Below, one piece after another: positions 54,401 to 62,580 of a DNA stretch of 64,000 nt. A model generated the notes under the pieces. It saw nothing but the letters and a program-made list of their open reading frames with translations. It did no database searches and was not told where the DNA came from. Every line of letters starts with the position of its first letter. Positions within the stretch are counted from its first letter, which is position 1. The translations under genes and the position numbers were made by a program. This DNA is from Brachyspira hampsonii 30446 (lineage in GTDB: Bacteria; Spirochaetota; Brachyspiria; Brachyspirales; Brachyspiraceae), in NCBI RefSeq assembly GCF_000316195.1, contig NZ_JH994111.1, positions 1 to 64,000 on the forward strand, written 5' to 3'.

Positions 54401-54416
54401 CAATTTTTTCTTCCAT
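51399..54416 (-). CDS. hsdR: type I restriction endonuclease subunit HsdR
   Basis: 1005 residues. N-terminal nuclease domain (YDVVILINGIPVVHIELKT, about 115-135), Walker A YIWHTTGSGKTLTSFKAST (about 275), DEAD-like box VVIIFDECHRSQFG (about 395), TGTPIF, and helicase motif VVDMLLTGFDSKYLNTIYVD, then AFSRTNR. It translocates DNA with ATP and cuts it at a distance when the target is unmethylated. First gene of the operon; weak AAAGG before the ATG. Confidence 0.95.
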   Translation of the reverse strand: MEEKIECETKIEKDFINKLIDLKYTYRNDIRDRMSLDANFRNHFENLNKVKLSDNEFSRLKEDIITSDVFSASKILREKNNLKRDDDTVLDYTLVNTTDWCKNEYEVTNQLRMNTENSNHRYDVVILINGIPVVHIELKTLHISPKKAMEQIVEYKKDAGNGFTNSLLCFVQIFIVSNRSNTYYFANNNNEHFNFNAKEEFTDIHYLADKENKKITYLHDFAEVFLSKCPLGEFISKYIVLMETEKKLLLMRYYQIHAVKAIIDCIEQNRGNGYIWHTTGSGKTLTSFKASTLLKDNRNIAKCLFVVDRKDLDKQTREEFNKFQENCVEENTNTKNLVERLISDDIKNKVIVTTIQKLVLALDENSKRNKSKKKIGLPTYKELLSPLSNKRVVIIFDECHRSQFGENHKTIKNFFPKAQFFGFTGTPIFAQNSNYKKIDGTEGTYATTKDIFEKELHSYTITNAIDDNNVLRFNIQYFGPNDDKVANKYQNKTSIVNKILESHDKVTVYRKYNALFAVSSINEAIEYYDIFKSQQKKYKESNDDFETLNISCVFSPPAEGNKDVKQLQEDLLQEKEDNKKDPEKKKKALSDIIDDYNKQYNTNYDINNFDAYYKDVQERIKNQKYSNADYPHNKKIDITIVVDMLLTGFDSKYLNTIYVDKNLKHHGLIQAFSRTNRILNGLKPYGNILDFRYQKEAVDEAISLFSGNENSETVKEIWLTPKAFEMAEEYNNAVNELKKFMESKKLDFKPEEISNLKGDDARYEFINKFKEIRRIRNYIEQYVNIEEKDAEKIEKCMSKNLFKAFSGMYIDVAERLKKQNRDHIENGENDETFEQTDFEYILFANDIIDYDYIMSLISKMTGQNVEKVKAAKEDIIKLLSSTTSMLDEQEDLKEYINLLTYNKPLSEKELKENYNKFKEKKNNEEINAIAKKHGIDNEALKTFVYHTSDMLVLNEDSLTDLVSPLNLGWIERSSKEKAIMKDILPILKKLSKDRSIKGLSIYEEE

Positions 54417-54584
54417 TTTTTACATACCTTTTATTTGCAGTAAATATTTATTGAAAAATCGTTATTAGTATTAATAAATTATATATTAAAATTGAATATT
54501 ATACCATAATTATTGATATAATACCATTTATTTGAAATGATTATAATATTGAAATTGATATTTTGTAATTTTTTATAAGAAATA

Positions 54585-54614
54585 AAAAAGCAAGTGCCTA
54601 AACACCTGCTTTTT
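54585..54614. terminator. terminator after sugar aminotransferase gene
   Basis: AAAAAGCA and TGCTTTTT with inner GTG/CAC pairing form a stem flanked by A-tract and T-tract, so it works in both directions. It is 13 bp after the stop codon of the minus-strand aminotransferase gene. The rest of the gap to hsdR is plain A+T. Confidence 0.75.
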
Positions 54615-54627
54615 ATATCATTATGAT

Positions 54628-55746
54628 TTATTTACCTACTACTTTTTTTATAGCCTCTATAACTATATCCTGTTCTTCTTTTAAAATATCATTATCTATA
54701 GGCAAAGCTATATTATGTTTGGAAGCGTATTCAGATACAGGCATATCACCTTCTTTGTATCCTAATTTTTTTACTAAAATAGGAGCCAAATGTATAGGAT
54801 GCGGATAATAAAGTGCTGTAGGAACTCCTAATTCAGCTAATTTTGCTCTTACCTCATCTCTGTTATTTTCTACCTGTATAACATACTGGGCATGAACACT
54901 TTGAGTATATTCTGCTATTTTAGGTACTTTTACTATATCTTTGAGTTTCTCATTATAATACTCAGCTGCCCCTCTTCTATGTTTCATGTCATCTTCAAAA
55001 CCCTTAAACTTCTCAAGCAAAATACCAGCCTGCATATTATCAAGTCTTCCTGTAGTACCTAATTTTACATGATTCATGCCGCCTTCATCACCATGATGGC
55101 GTAATTGTTTGAGATTTTTGTAGAATTCTTCATTATCTGTAAATACCATTCCTCCGTCGCCGAAACAGCCCAGAGGCTTAGCTGGGAAAAATGATGTTAC
55201 GGCAATATCTCCTAATTTTCCGGAGCATGATTTTATATTTTTATAGCTTGCTCCAAATGACTGACATGCATCTTCTATTACAAAAATATTATTCTTTTTA
55301 GCAATATCAAGTATAACATCATAATTGGCACATTGACCGAATAAATTTACAGGTATAATAGCTGCTGTATTTTTATTTATTAAACTTTCTAATTTTTTTA
55401 CATCCATATTAAAATATTCATCAATATCGCATACCCTCACTTTCATACCTAAAAATGAAGGAGCTTCAGCAGTAGAAAAGAATGTCATAGCAGGTACTAT
55501 TACCTCTTTTTGAGAATGATCCTCACCAGCATTAAATCCCAATGCCAAAAGAGCAAGAACCAAACCAACATGCCCAGATGAAACTCCTACAGCATATTTT
55601 GCCCCTGTATAATTTGCTAATTCTTTCTCTAAAGTATCTAATTCTTCTCCGAATACAAACTGACTTCTCTCTATGATAGAAGATATTCTTTTGTCAATAG
55701 CTTCTTTTCTTTTTTCATATCCTCTGTAAAGATTCATATATTTCAT
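54628..55746 (-). CDS. DegT/DnrJ/EryC1-type sugar aminotransferase
   Basis: 372 residues, PLP-dependent fold type I. GVSSGHVGLVLALLAL is the phosphate-binding region and IPVNLFGQCANYD follows. VIEDACQSFGASYKN carries the cofactor Asp, and SFFPAKPLGCFGDGGMV contains the Schiff-base Lys. ATTGRLDNMQAGILLEKF is typical. It transaminates a nucleotide-linked keto-sugar for surface glycans. An open frame begins 60 bp upstream, but AAAGGA lies just before ATG 55746. A promoter is at 55796-55823. Confidence 0.92.
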   Translation of the reverse strand: MKYMNLYRGYEKRKEAIDKRISSIIERSQFVFGEELDTLEKELANYTGAKYAVGVSSGHVGLVLALLALGFNAGEDHSQKEVIVPAMTFFSTAEAPSFLGMKVRVCDIDEYFNMDVKKLESLINKNTAAIIPVNLFGQCANYDVILDIAKKNNIFVIEDACQSFGASYKNIKSCSGKLGDIAVTSFFPAKPLGCFGDGGMVFTDNEEFYKNLKQLRHHGDEGGMNHVKLGTTGRLDNMQAGILLEKFKGFEDDMKHRRGAAEYYNEKLKDIVKVPKIAEYTQSVHAQYVIQVENNRDEVRAKLAELGVPTALYYPHPIHLAPILVKKLGYKEGDMPVSEYASKHNIALPIDNDILKEEQDIVIEAIKKVVGK

Positions 55747-55795
55747 AAAAAGTCCTTTATATAAATTATTAAAATTAAATATAAAATTTATATAA

Positions 55796-55823
55796 ATTGT
55801 ATTCAAATTATAATTATTGTCAA
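55796..55823 (-). promoter_or_regulatory. sigma70-type promoter of aminotransferase gene
   Basis: TTGACA (55818-55823) and TACAAT (55796-55801) on the minus strand, spacer 16 bp, 49 bp before the chosen ATG. Confidence 0.6.
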
Positions 55824-55964
55824 TAGATTTATTAAAAAAAATATTATTAATAGTAATATTTTAAAAATACAGGTTAAAAATCCTTGAAATCCATATTTTA
55901 TTTTACTATACTATAGAGTAATTGATAATAAACTGATAATAATAAGAACAAGCGGAAATTGATT

Positions 55965-56405
55965 ATGAATATGTATGTTAAGGATTGTCCTAAGCGAACA
56001 GAAAAAATATTATTTATGAAAAAAATACCAAGCGATAAATCATTAATACCAAAAATTTCTAAAGATTTTTTGGATATGCTTCATTCAAACGGCATAGAAC
56101 AATGCGATGCACTGCAGGTAGCATTTGAAGAAGCTCTTACAAATGCCATAATCCATGGAAATAAAAATAATCATGATAAAAGTGTGTATTTAAATATTAA
56201 TATAGATGATGAGAAAATAGAAATTATAATAGAAGATGAAGGCGAAGGATTTGATTATATTTCGGCTATGATAGAACTTACAGAATCTCAGGATAATATT
56301 TATAAAGACAGCGGAAGAGGGATATTTCTCATATCTTTATATACAGATGATTTTTATTTTGAAGATAGTGGAAGAAAGATAGTAATAATTAAAAACAGAA
56401 ATTGA
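55965..56405 (+). CDS. RsbW-like serine kinase / anti-sigma ATPase
   Basis: 146 residues with a HATPase_c_2 domain as in RsbW and SpoIIAB. N-box: FEEALTNAIIHGNKN. G1: EDEGEGFDY. G2: DSGRGIFLISLYTDD. Such proteins bind sigma factors or phosphorylate STAS antagonists. The frame also opens at TTG 55959, but GCGGA lies 9 nt before ATG 55965. No sigma factor or STAS protein is adjacent. It is divergent from the aminotransferase gene. Confidence 0.85.
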   Translation: MNMYVKDCPKRTEKILFMKKIPSDKSLIPKISKDFLDMLHSNGIEQCDALQVAFEEALTNAIIHGNKNNHDKSVYLNINIDDEKIEIIIEDEGEGFDYISAMIELTESQDNIYKDSGRGIFLISLYTDDFYFEDSGRKIVIIKNRN

Positions 56406-56457
56406 TTTATTTTTTATATTTATTACTTGGCTAATATAGCTATGAAATTTACAAATA

Positions 56458-56660
56458 ACGCACGGTGAACGGCATTTTTTATTATAATTAAATTTGAATT
56501 TTAACATCATTAATATTTATAGTTTAGCTTATCGTGCGTTGAGTGCCATAATTTTTTTAAATCAGCTTGGGCGGGGTGCTATATTTTATTAATAGATAAT
56601 AAAGAAATGTAAAATTCATATTTCTTAGCAGATTAAAAAATTAAAAGGGCGGGGTATGTA
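56458..56660. repeat. alternating G-rich inverted repeat, half copy
   Basis: ACGCACGGT (56458) and ATCGTGCGT (56531) form the inner palindrome, followed by AGCTTGGGCGGGGTG (56564) and AAAGGGCGGGGTATG (56643), the same order as at 8.4, 16.6 and 62.7 kb. The expected C-rich counterpart to the right is absent; the NUDIX-kinase gene ends there. The last part (TAATTAGACTATAAAT with ATTTATAATCTAATT) forms a hairpin that reaches the stop of that gene. Confidence 0.7.
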
Positions 56661-56691
56661 ATTAGACTATAAATTTAGTATTATTTATAAT

Positions 56692-58242
56692 CTAATTTCT
56701 GCTAGGAATTCCAAAAGGTATTCTTAGTTTTACTATTGTACCAGCACCTTCTGAACTGTCTATATTTATAGTTCCTTGCATAGTATCAAGCAAATCTTTT
56801 ACAACAGATAAGCCAATACCCATTCCGCCGTACTCTCTTTCAAATCTTGAATCAGCCTGATAAAATGGTATGAATACTTTTTTTAATTTGCTTGGTTTTA
56901 TTCCCTTTCCTGTATCCTTTACTATTATCTCAATTTCATTTGGTATTATATTTTTCATAGTATGATAATTAAATAAGTCAGGCGAGAAATCAAGCTCTTT
57001 TTTTTCTATAGTATCTAAAGTTCTTACATTTATAGATATAGTTCCGGATTTTGTAAATTTAAAGGCATTTGATATTATTCCTTCCATAATAAGTCTGAAT
57101 CTTCCTTGATATCCTATTAATGTGATGCAGTTTTTTTCTACATTTATATCTATATTAATATCTTTTGGATAAATAAATTTGTATCCTTCTATAATAATAT
57201 TAAGTTCTTCTTCAATATTAAATTCTGATACATATTTTGAACTTTCATCATCTTTCAATGCTATTTGTATAAGGTTGTTATTAGTATCATAAAGTTTTTT
57301 AATGCTTCTTGAAACTATATTAAAGAACTCCTCTCTTTTTTCTTCTGGCATATTATTTTTTTTAAGGAGATTAATATATCCCATAATTTCTGTAAACGGA
57401 TGTCTTAATTCATGAGAAACAGTAGCTTTGAATTCCCTTATCAATCTATTGTAATGTTCAGCACTTTTTTTTAGAGAATTTATTTCATTTAATAGAGACT
57501 GAAGCCTTTTTTGAAGTATTAAATTATGATTTTTTTGATGTTCATATAATATAGAGAAATAAAGTCTGTGAAGTCCTATTTCAGTACCCGCATTTTTTAT
57601 TACACCTTCTTTGCACCATCTCATAGCTTTATCAAACGGCACGAAAAAAGATTCTATAGTTTCTTCCATAACAGAACCGTCAGTTTTAATTTCTTTTACC
57701 GGAGTTAATCCTGTTATATCGCATGTTGCAATATTAATTCTTTCTGTAATAATGCCTGAAGAACTATAATATCTATGTCCTAATACATTTATCTTTTTTA
57801 AATCTACATTATACCCTGTTTCTTCTTCAAGCTCTCTTTTGGCACATCTTTTTATTCCCTGATTAGGATTCTTTTCATTGATTTCATCTTCTTCGAGCAT
57901 ACCAGCAGGAAATTCTAAGAAATTCATAATATGTTCATCAATTTCCTCATAGTTTTTTCCTGTCATTACTTTCTCCCTATAATAAACAACCGGTCTGAAA
58001 GTGCTTATCATAAGAACCTGTATTTGATTGTCTATATAAGTGTATGGAACTATAATAACAGCATCTCTTCCTTTTCTATTTATTATATCGCAGTTATATT
58101 CCTTAGAAAAAGTTCCATCATCATATTCATTTATAGCCATAAACCTCTCTAAATTAACAAATCCTGTATCTAGTTGTATAGGGGGAGACTTACGAAAAAA
58201 TTTGGTATTTTTTACTTTTTTTGTTTTTTTATCATTAGGCAT
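56692..58242 (-). CDS. NUDIX hydrolase-histidine kinase fusion
   Basis: 516 residues, no membrane segment. Residues ~55-220 are a NUDIX domain: RDAVIIVPYTYIDNQIQVLM and the box starting FPAGMLEEDE (112-120) and ending RELEEETGY (136-144), with about 8 extra residues between. A coiled linker (~235-265) leads to a histidine kinase: phospho-acceptor VSHELRHPFTE (His277), N-box SNAFKF (391-396), G1 DTGKGI (443-448), F-box FIPFYQAD and G2 GGMGIGLS (472-479). All kinase motifs look intact. The NUDIX part may sense or hydrolyse a nucleoside diphosphate such as ADP-ribose. No response regulator is adjacent. Confidence 0.9.
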   Translation of the reverse strand: MPNDKKTKKVKNTKFFRKSPPIQLDTGFVNLERFMAINEYDDGTFSKEYNCDIINRKGRDAVIIVPYTYIDNQIQVLMISTFRPVVYYREKVMTGKNYEEIDEHIMNFLEFPAGMLEEDEINEKNPNQGIKRCAKRELEEETGYNVDLKKINVLGHRYYSSSGIITERINIATCDITGLTPVKEIKTDGSVMEETIESFFVPFDKAMRWCKEGVIKNAGTEIGLHRLYFSILYEHQKNHNLILQKRLQSLLNEINSLKKSAEHYNRLIREFKATVSHELRHPFTEIMGYINLLKKNNMPEEKREEFFNIVSRSIKKLYDTNNNLIQIALKDDESSKYVSEFNIEEELNIIIEGYKFIYPKDINIDINVEKNCITLIGYQGRFRLIMEGIISNAFKFTKSGTISINVRTLDTIEKKELDFSPDLFNYHTMKNIIPNEIEIIVKDTGKGIKPSKLKKVFIPFYQADSRFEREYGGMGIGLSVVKDLLDTMQGTINIDSSEGAGTIVKLRIPFGIPSRN

Positions 58243-58361
58243 AAATTAAATCTCTTTAAAAGTTATTTTATTTCAGCAATAATAAATCAGCATAAAATTA
58301 TACTATAATAGCTATTATTATATGCTTGTTTATTGTATAAATAATTTATTCTGTAAAAAAG

Positions 58362-58841
58362 TTATTCTTTTTTTATTACTTTTATTAATGTTATGACATT
58401 ACCTTTTTTATTGAATTTTACTTCATCAAAATATGATTTAATCATCATAATTCCTCTTCCGCTTTCACGGGCAAATCCGTCATTATTTATTTTTTTTGCT
58501 TCCTGTTTCGGTTTAAATCCAAGTCCCTGATCTTTAACTGCAATAATAATATTATCATCTTCTATTTGCAATGTTATTTCCACATGTGTGTTTTTAGCTT
58601 TATCAGTTTTTAGAAGTTCTTTTAATTTTTTATGATAAACATTTTTTTTAAGCCAATTTTTTTTGGTTTCATATAATATATTAAGATTTCCATGCTCAAT
58701 AGCATTCATAATCACTTCATATAATGCAGCAGCAAATAAATCCATTTCATTATTTGGTATGTATTTTTTTACTTCAGCAGACAAATTTTCTATTAATGGA
58801 GTAATGTCTTCTAACTTATTCTCAAGTAAATACTTTTTCAT
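58362..58841 (-). CDS. RsbW-like ATPase with basic insert
   Basis: 159 residues with a HATPase_c_2 domain: N-box LYEVIMNAIEHGN, G1 VKDQGLGFKP, G2 ESGRGIMMIKSYFDEV. Between N-box and the next strand is a Lys-rich insert of about 30 residues (KKNWLKKNVYHKKLKELLKT) not present in the 55965 paralogue. No ribosome binding site is visible before the ATG. It is upstream of the NUDIX-kinase gene, 119 bp apart, in the same direction. Confidence 0.8.
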   Translation of the reverse strand: MKKYLLENKLEDITPLIENLSAEVKKYIPNNEMDLFAAALYEVIMNAIEHGNLNILYETKKNWLKKNVYHKKLKELLKTDKAKNTHVEITLQIEDDNIIIAVKDQGLGFKPKQEAKKINNDGFARESGRGIMMIKSYFDEVKFNKKGNVITLIKVIKKE

Positions 58842-58917
58842 AAAATTATTATATCATTAAATAATATAATATCAAATTTATCAATTATATTCATTTTTTT
58901 GAAAGAACTTTATGTGC

Positions 58918-58946
58918 TTGACAAAACTAAAATCGTATAGTATAAT
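58918..58946 (+). promoter_or_regulatory. sigma70-type promoter of rpmH cluster
   Basis: TTGACA (58918-58923) and TATAAT (58941-58946), spacer 17 bp, a perfect consensus 75 bp before the rpmH ATG. It probably drives rpmH-rnpA-yidD-yidC-khpB. Confidence 0.85.
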
Positions 58947-59021
58947 ACTTCCGTATATTTATATGAATTTTTTTTATGTGAAAATGATTAATAAAGAAAT
59001 ATAATCTTTAAGGAGACATAT

Positions 59022-59165
59022 ATGAAACGAACTTATCAGCCAAGTAAGCTGCGTCGTGCTAGAAAATTCGGATTTTTTAAGCGTATGGCAACTAAACATG
59101 GACGCGATGTCTTAAAACGCAGAAGAAGAAAAGGTAGATATCGCTTAACTGCAGCAGATGAGTAA
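59022..59165 (+). CDS. rpmH: 50S ribosomal protein L34
   Basis: A small gene of 47 codons: [20 protein letters not shown], then the classic [18 protein letters not shown] basic region and a short acidic end. AAGGAG lies 9 nt before the ATG and a consensus promoter upstream. The position before rnpA is conserved across bacteria. Confidence 0.97.
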   Translation: MKRTYQPSKLRRARKFGFFKRMATKHGRDVLKRRRRKGRYRLTAADE

Positions 59166-59221
59166 AATATCAGGCAATTATTAAGCAGTACTTATTGGAA
59201 AATAGTTACAGGAAATTCTAA

Positions 59222-59575
59222 TTGAAATTATATAATAAAGAGCGTTTAAAGCACAGAAGTGATATATCAGCTTTTTTCAATAATAGCAGCAGTGTTAAAA
59301 GAATTTATAATTCTAAATACACTATGCTTTTATTAGAAAATAATCGCTCCTATTCTAGGTTCGCTGTAACTATAAAAAGAAATAAAACTAATTCCGTAGG
59401 CAGAAATAGAGCTAAGAGGATTGTTAGAGAAATATATAGAACTCAAAAAGATAAAATTCCTACTGGGTATGATTATTTTATTATAGTTAATAGGTTTGAT
59501 AATTATAAGCTGCCTTCATTTGATGATTATAAAAGAGACTTATTAAAATTATTTCAGAAGGTTTTACATATATGA
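59222..59575 (+). CDS. rnpA: ribonuclease P protein component
   Basis: 117 residues. The RNR motif VGRNRAKRIVREIYR is present, with FAVTIKRNKTNSVG before it and YDYFIIVNRFDNYK after it. It binds RNase P RNA and helps cut tRNA leaders. The start codon is TTG with AGGA 8 nt upstream; no in-frame ATG gives a full N-terminus. It overlaps yidD by 4 bp. The RNase P RNA gene is not in the window. Confidence 0.95.
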   Translation: MKLYNKERLKHRSDISAFFNNSSSVKRIYNSKYTMLLLENNRSYSRFAVTIKRNKTNSVGRNRAKRIVREIYRTQKDKIPTGYDYFIIVNRFDNYKLPSFDDYKRDLLKLFQKVLHI

Positions 59576-59781
59576 AAAATATTATTTTATTTTTGATTTT
59601 TTTGTATCAGAAAGCTATTTCCCCTTATTTAAGACCTTCCTGCAGATATATACCTTCATGTTCTGAATATGCTAAACAGGCTGTCATTAAGTATGGACCT
59701 ATAAAGGGTAGTTTTCTTGCAATTGCCAGAGTACTGAGATGTAACCCTCTAGCAAAAAAAATATATGATCCTGTGCCATAG
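59572..59781 (+). CDS. yidD: membrane protein insertion efficiency factor YidD
   Basis: 69 residues: FLIFLYQKAISPYLRPSCRY then IPSCSEYAKQAVIKYGPIKG and RVLRCNPLAKKIYDPVP, all conserved in YidD, including the three cysteines. Inner-membrane-associated helper of YidC insertion. Start overlaps the rnpA stop (ATGA). The family normally ends with a longer tail; here it stops soon after 'DPVP', which is common. Confidence 0.95.
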   Translation: MKNIILFLIFLYQKAISPYLRPSCRYIPSCSEYAKQAVIKYGPIKGSFLAIARVLRCNPLAKKIYDPVP

Positions 59782-59869
59782 TATTTTTATATGCTAGACC
59801 ATCTTCCTTTTTTAATTGCTTAAAGAATTCTTGTTTGTATATAATTGATTTAAGGAGCTTAAACATTTT

Positions 59870-61744
59870 ATGAGCAATAATAAAAGAATGGTTATAGCTA
59901 TTGGACTTTCCGCTATAATAATGTTTCTATACATGTTCTATCAGGCAAAAACTATGAAGCCTGTTTATAACTCTAATGTAGGCACAAATTCAAATGCTGT
60001 TAGTAATAGCAATAATACAGATTCTGTAAATCTTCTATTGAATACCGATCAAATGCAGAAAATAGAAAAGATAGAAAACACAAATGCAGTAATTAATAAT
60101 AATGAAAAAATACTTGAAAATGAGTATGTTATAGCAACTTTTAAAAATGGTTCTTTATATTCATATAAATTAAAAAATTATTATCCGCAGGATTTAGGGG
60201 CAGATGCTACCAATGAAATTATTGATATGGTGGAGCAGGTTTATGAGGGTATTTATCCTTTTACAGTAACATTTCAAAATCTATCCAACTCCATAGCAAT
60301 ACCTGAAAATTTGAATTATCAATTATTAGAAGAAGATACTGATAAAGTTTCATATTCAGCTGATGCTGTTATTGATAATACAAAAGTGAAAATAATAAAA
60401 ACTTTTGCTTTTGGAGAGGATCCTTATCAGCTGCAAAACTCTGTTACTATAGAAAATATAGATGAGAAAGATCTCTCTTTATTCTATTCATATTTCTTAG
60501 CTACAGGTATAGGTCCATACAGAACAGATAAAAATGCTGTAAGGGAAGATGCTACAAAAGCTCAGTACTTAATAAAGGGAAATGGTAAATCTAAGATATT
60601 ATTAACAGGGGATATAGTAAAAGATAATATATTATCCAGATTATTTGGTTTTGGTTCTTCTTCCGGAGCAATTAAAACTAATCAGTTGAAATATAATATA
60701 TATGAAGGTCCTGATAAATGGGTAGCTTTAAATAACAGGTATTTTGCTATTATTTCTTCTCCTGCACAGTCTAATAATACAGTTTTTGAAACTATGACTT
60801 TTTCTAAACCTTCAACTAATGAATATAGAAATGATTTTCATTTGGCAAATTTAGTTTCTAAACACAGTATTAAAAGCGGTTCTTCGGTAACAGATACATA
60901 TTCTGTATTTATGGGACCAAAAATAAGAAGTATATTTTCAAAATATTATTTAGAAGAGTCTTATGAATCTATATTTCAGGAATCTTTCTTAGGTATTAAT
61001 TTAAGACCTTTAACATATATATTAGATGTCATGCTTAATGCTTTATATAATATTACAAAAAATTATGCTTGGGCTATATTATTATTTACACTGCTATTTA
61101 AAATAATAACATTCCCTTTGAATAATGCCTCTTATAAATCTATGAAGAAAATGCAGCTTGTCAATCCTAAAATAGAGCGTATAAGAGAACAATATAAAGA
61201 CAACCCTGATAAATTAAATGCAGAGATAATGGCTATTTATAAGAAAGAGAAGATTAATCCTTTAGGAGGATGTCTTCCAATGCTTCTTCCATTCCCATTA
61301 TTAATAGCATTCTTCTATCTCATGCAGTCTATGGTTGAACTTAGAAATACGCCTTTTTTGTGGATAACAGACTTATCTTCTCCGGATAAATTATTTGTAT
61401 TTCCTGCAGGCATACCAATATTAGGAGGATTCAATTTTAATTTATTTCCTATAGTAATGGCAATAACTAGTTATTTGAGTATGAAACTTCAGCCTTCATC
61501 TTCAGCTGCAGGAGGCGGAGCTGCTGCTGCTCAAATGAAAATGATGACAACTATTTTTCCGCTTATGATGCTTCTTATGTTCTATAATTTTGCAAGCGGA
61601 CTTGCTTTATATTGGACTGCACAAAATGTATTTGGAGTAATACAGCAATTTATAACATCAAAATTGGATAAATCTAGTGCAAGTGAGGTTATTGAAGAAG
61701 AAGAAAATAAAACATATTCAAAAAAGAAAAAAGAAAAAAAGTAA
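59870..61744 (+). CDS. yidC: membrane protein insertase YidC
   Basis: 624 residues, Gram-negative architecture. Helix 1 (MVIAIGLSAIIMFLYMFY), a large periplasmic domain (~50-370), then the conserved insertase core of five helices: NYAWAILLFTLLFKIITFPL, MKKMQLVNPKIERIREQYKD, NPLGGCLPMLLPFPLLIAFF and FASGLALYWTAQNVFGVIQQ. A Lys-rich tail ends the protein. AGGAG lies 12 nt before the ATG. A hairpin separates it from khpB. Confidence 0.96.
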   Translation: MSNNKRMVIAIGLSAIIMFLYMFYQAKTMKPVYNSNVGTNSNAVSNSNNTDSVNLLLNTDQMQKIEKIENTNAVINNNEKILENEYVIATFKNGSLYSYKLKNYYPQDLGADATNEIIDMVEQVYEGIYPFTVTFQNLSNSIAIPENLNYQLLEEDTDKVSYSADAVIDNTKVKIIKTFAFGEDPYQLQNSVTIENIDEKDLSLFYSYFLATGIGPYRTDKNAVREDATKAQYLIKGNGKSKILLTGDIVKDNILSRLFGFGSSSGAIKTNQLKYNIYEGPDKWVALNNRYFAIISSPAQSNNTVFETMTFSKPSTNEYRNDFHLANLVSKHSIKSGSSVTDTYSVFMGPKIRSIFSKYYLEESYESIFQESFLGINLRPLTYILDVMLNALYNITKNYAWAILLFTLLFKIITFPLNNASYKSMKKMQLVNPKIERIREQYKDNPDKLNAEIMAIYKKEKINPLGGCLPMLLPFPLLIAFFYLMQSMVELRNTPFLWITDLSSPDKLFVFPAGIPILGGFNFNLFPIVMAITSYLSMKLQPSSSAAGGGAAAAQMKMMTTIFPLMMLLMFYNFASGLALYWTAQNVFGVIQQFITSKLDKSSASEVIEEEENKTYSKKKKEKK

Positions 61745-61761
61745 ATAGTTTTTAGCAAATT

Positions 61762-61787
61762 AAAAGTAATATTAAGATATTACTTTT
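61762..61787 (+). other. intra-operon hairpin yidC-khpB
   Basis: AAAAGTAATAT and ATATTACTTTT form a perfect 11-bp stem with a 4-nt loop, with only a short T run after it. A weak terminator or an mRNA-processing site between yidC and khpB. Confidence 0.5.
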
Positions 61788-61807
61788 CATATAGAAAGGA
61801 GGATACT

Positions 61808-62512
61808 ATGTTAGTAAAAGAGTTTAGTGGCAAATCAGAAAAAGATGCCGTTAGTAAGGCATTAGAAGAGCTTAACCTTACAGAAGAGCAGGTTAGAATT
61901 GAGGTAATAGATAAGGGTAAACGAACATTGTTAGGTTTTGGAGAGGAATCTCCTACTATTATAAGAGTTTATTATGAGGAAATTTCTACGAATTTGGGTG
62001 AATTTCAATCTATAGTATCTAATATATTAAAGTATATGGGAGTTGAAGCTGAAGTTACTGCTAAAGAAGAGAGTGAAAAAAGAATTTATATTAATATTTC
62101 TACGGAGGATTCTGGAGTTTTAATAGGTAAAAAAGGTGCTACATTAGAGGCTTTACAGTTCATTATATCATTAATAGCTTCTAAGAAATTTAATGATGAT
62201 GCTGAAAGGCATATTATATTAGATGTTGATGGATATAGAGAAAGACGCGAAGAAACACTAAAACATATAGCCCGTCAAGCTGCTCAGCAGGCTAAAAAGA
62301 CTAGAAGAGTTGTAGCTTTAGATCCTATGTCGCCTTATGAAAGAAGAATTATACACTTAGAATTACAAAATGATAATGATGTCGAAACTAAGAGTGATGG
62401 TGAGCCGCCATACAGAAGTGTTAAGGTATATTCAAAAAGAAAAGGCGGTTATAATAATAAGAGATATAATGACAGAGGCGGTTATAATAAACCATATTAC
62501 AGAAACAGATAA
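61808..62512 (+). CDS. khpB: KhpB/Jag RNA-binding protein with Gly-Tyr-Arg tail
   Basis: 234 residues. Jag-N domain (VKEFSGKSEKDAVSKALEEL, with LLGFGEE), KH domain (GVLIGKKGATLEALQFIISL) and R3H domain (VVALDPMSPYERRIIHLELQ). The usual end of Jag is followed by about 25 residues rich in Gly, Tyr, Asn and Arg (RKGGYNNKRYNDRGGYNKPY), an RNA-binding-like low-complexity tail. AAAGGAGG precedes the ATG. Conserved neighbour of yidC. Confidence 0.94.
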   Translation: MLVKEFSGKSEKDAVSKALEELNLTEEQVRIEVIDKGKRTLLGFGEESPTIIRVYYEEISTNLGEFQSIVSNILKYMGVEAEVTAKEESEKRIYINISTEDSGVLIGKKGATLEALQFIISLIASKKFNDDAERHIILDVDGYRERREETLKHIARQAAQQAKKTRRVVALDPMSPYERRIIHLELQNDNDVETKSDGEPPYRSVKVYSKRKGGYNNKRYNDRGGYNKPYYRNR

Positions 62513-62527
62513 TCTTATATGATTTTA

Positions 62528-62556
62528 ATGGGGCTTTTTAAGCCCCATATTTTTTA
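62528..62556 (+). terminator. terminator of rpmH-khpB operon
   Basis: ATGGGGCTT and AAGCCCCAT form a 9-bp stem with loop TTT, then a run of six T. It is 15 bp after the khpB stop. Confidence 0.95.
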
Positions 62557-62580
62557 TTGTATTGAAATTTTATTCTAATT

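Noticed and set aside
58860-59030. Replication origin next to rpmH.
   Set aside because: rpmH-rnpA often lies near oriC, but there is no dnaA, no gyrase gene and no recognisable DnaA-box cluster here.
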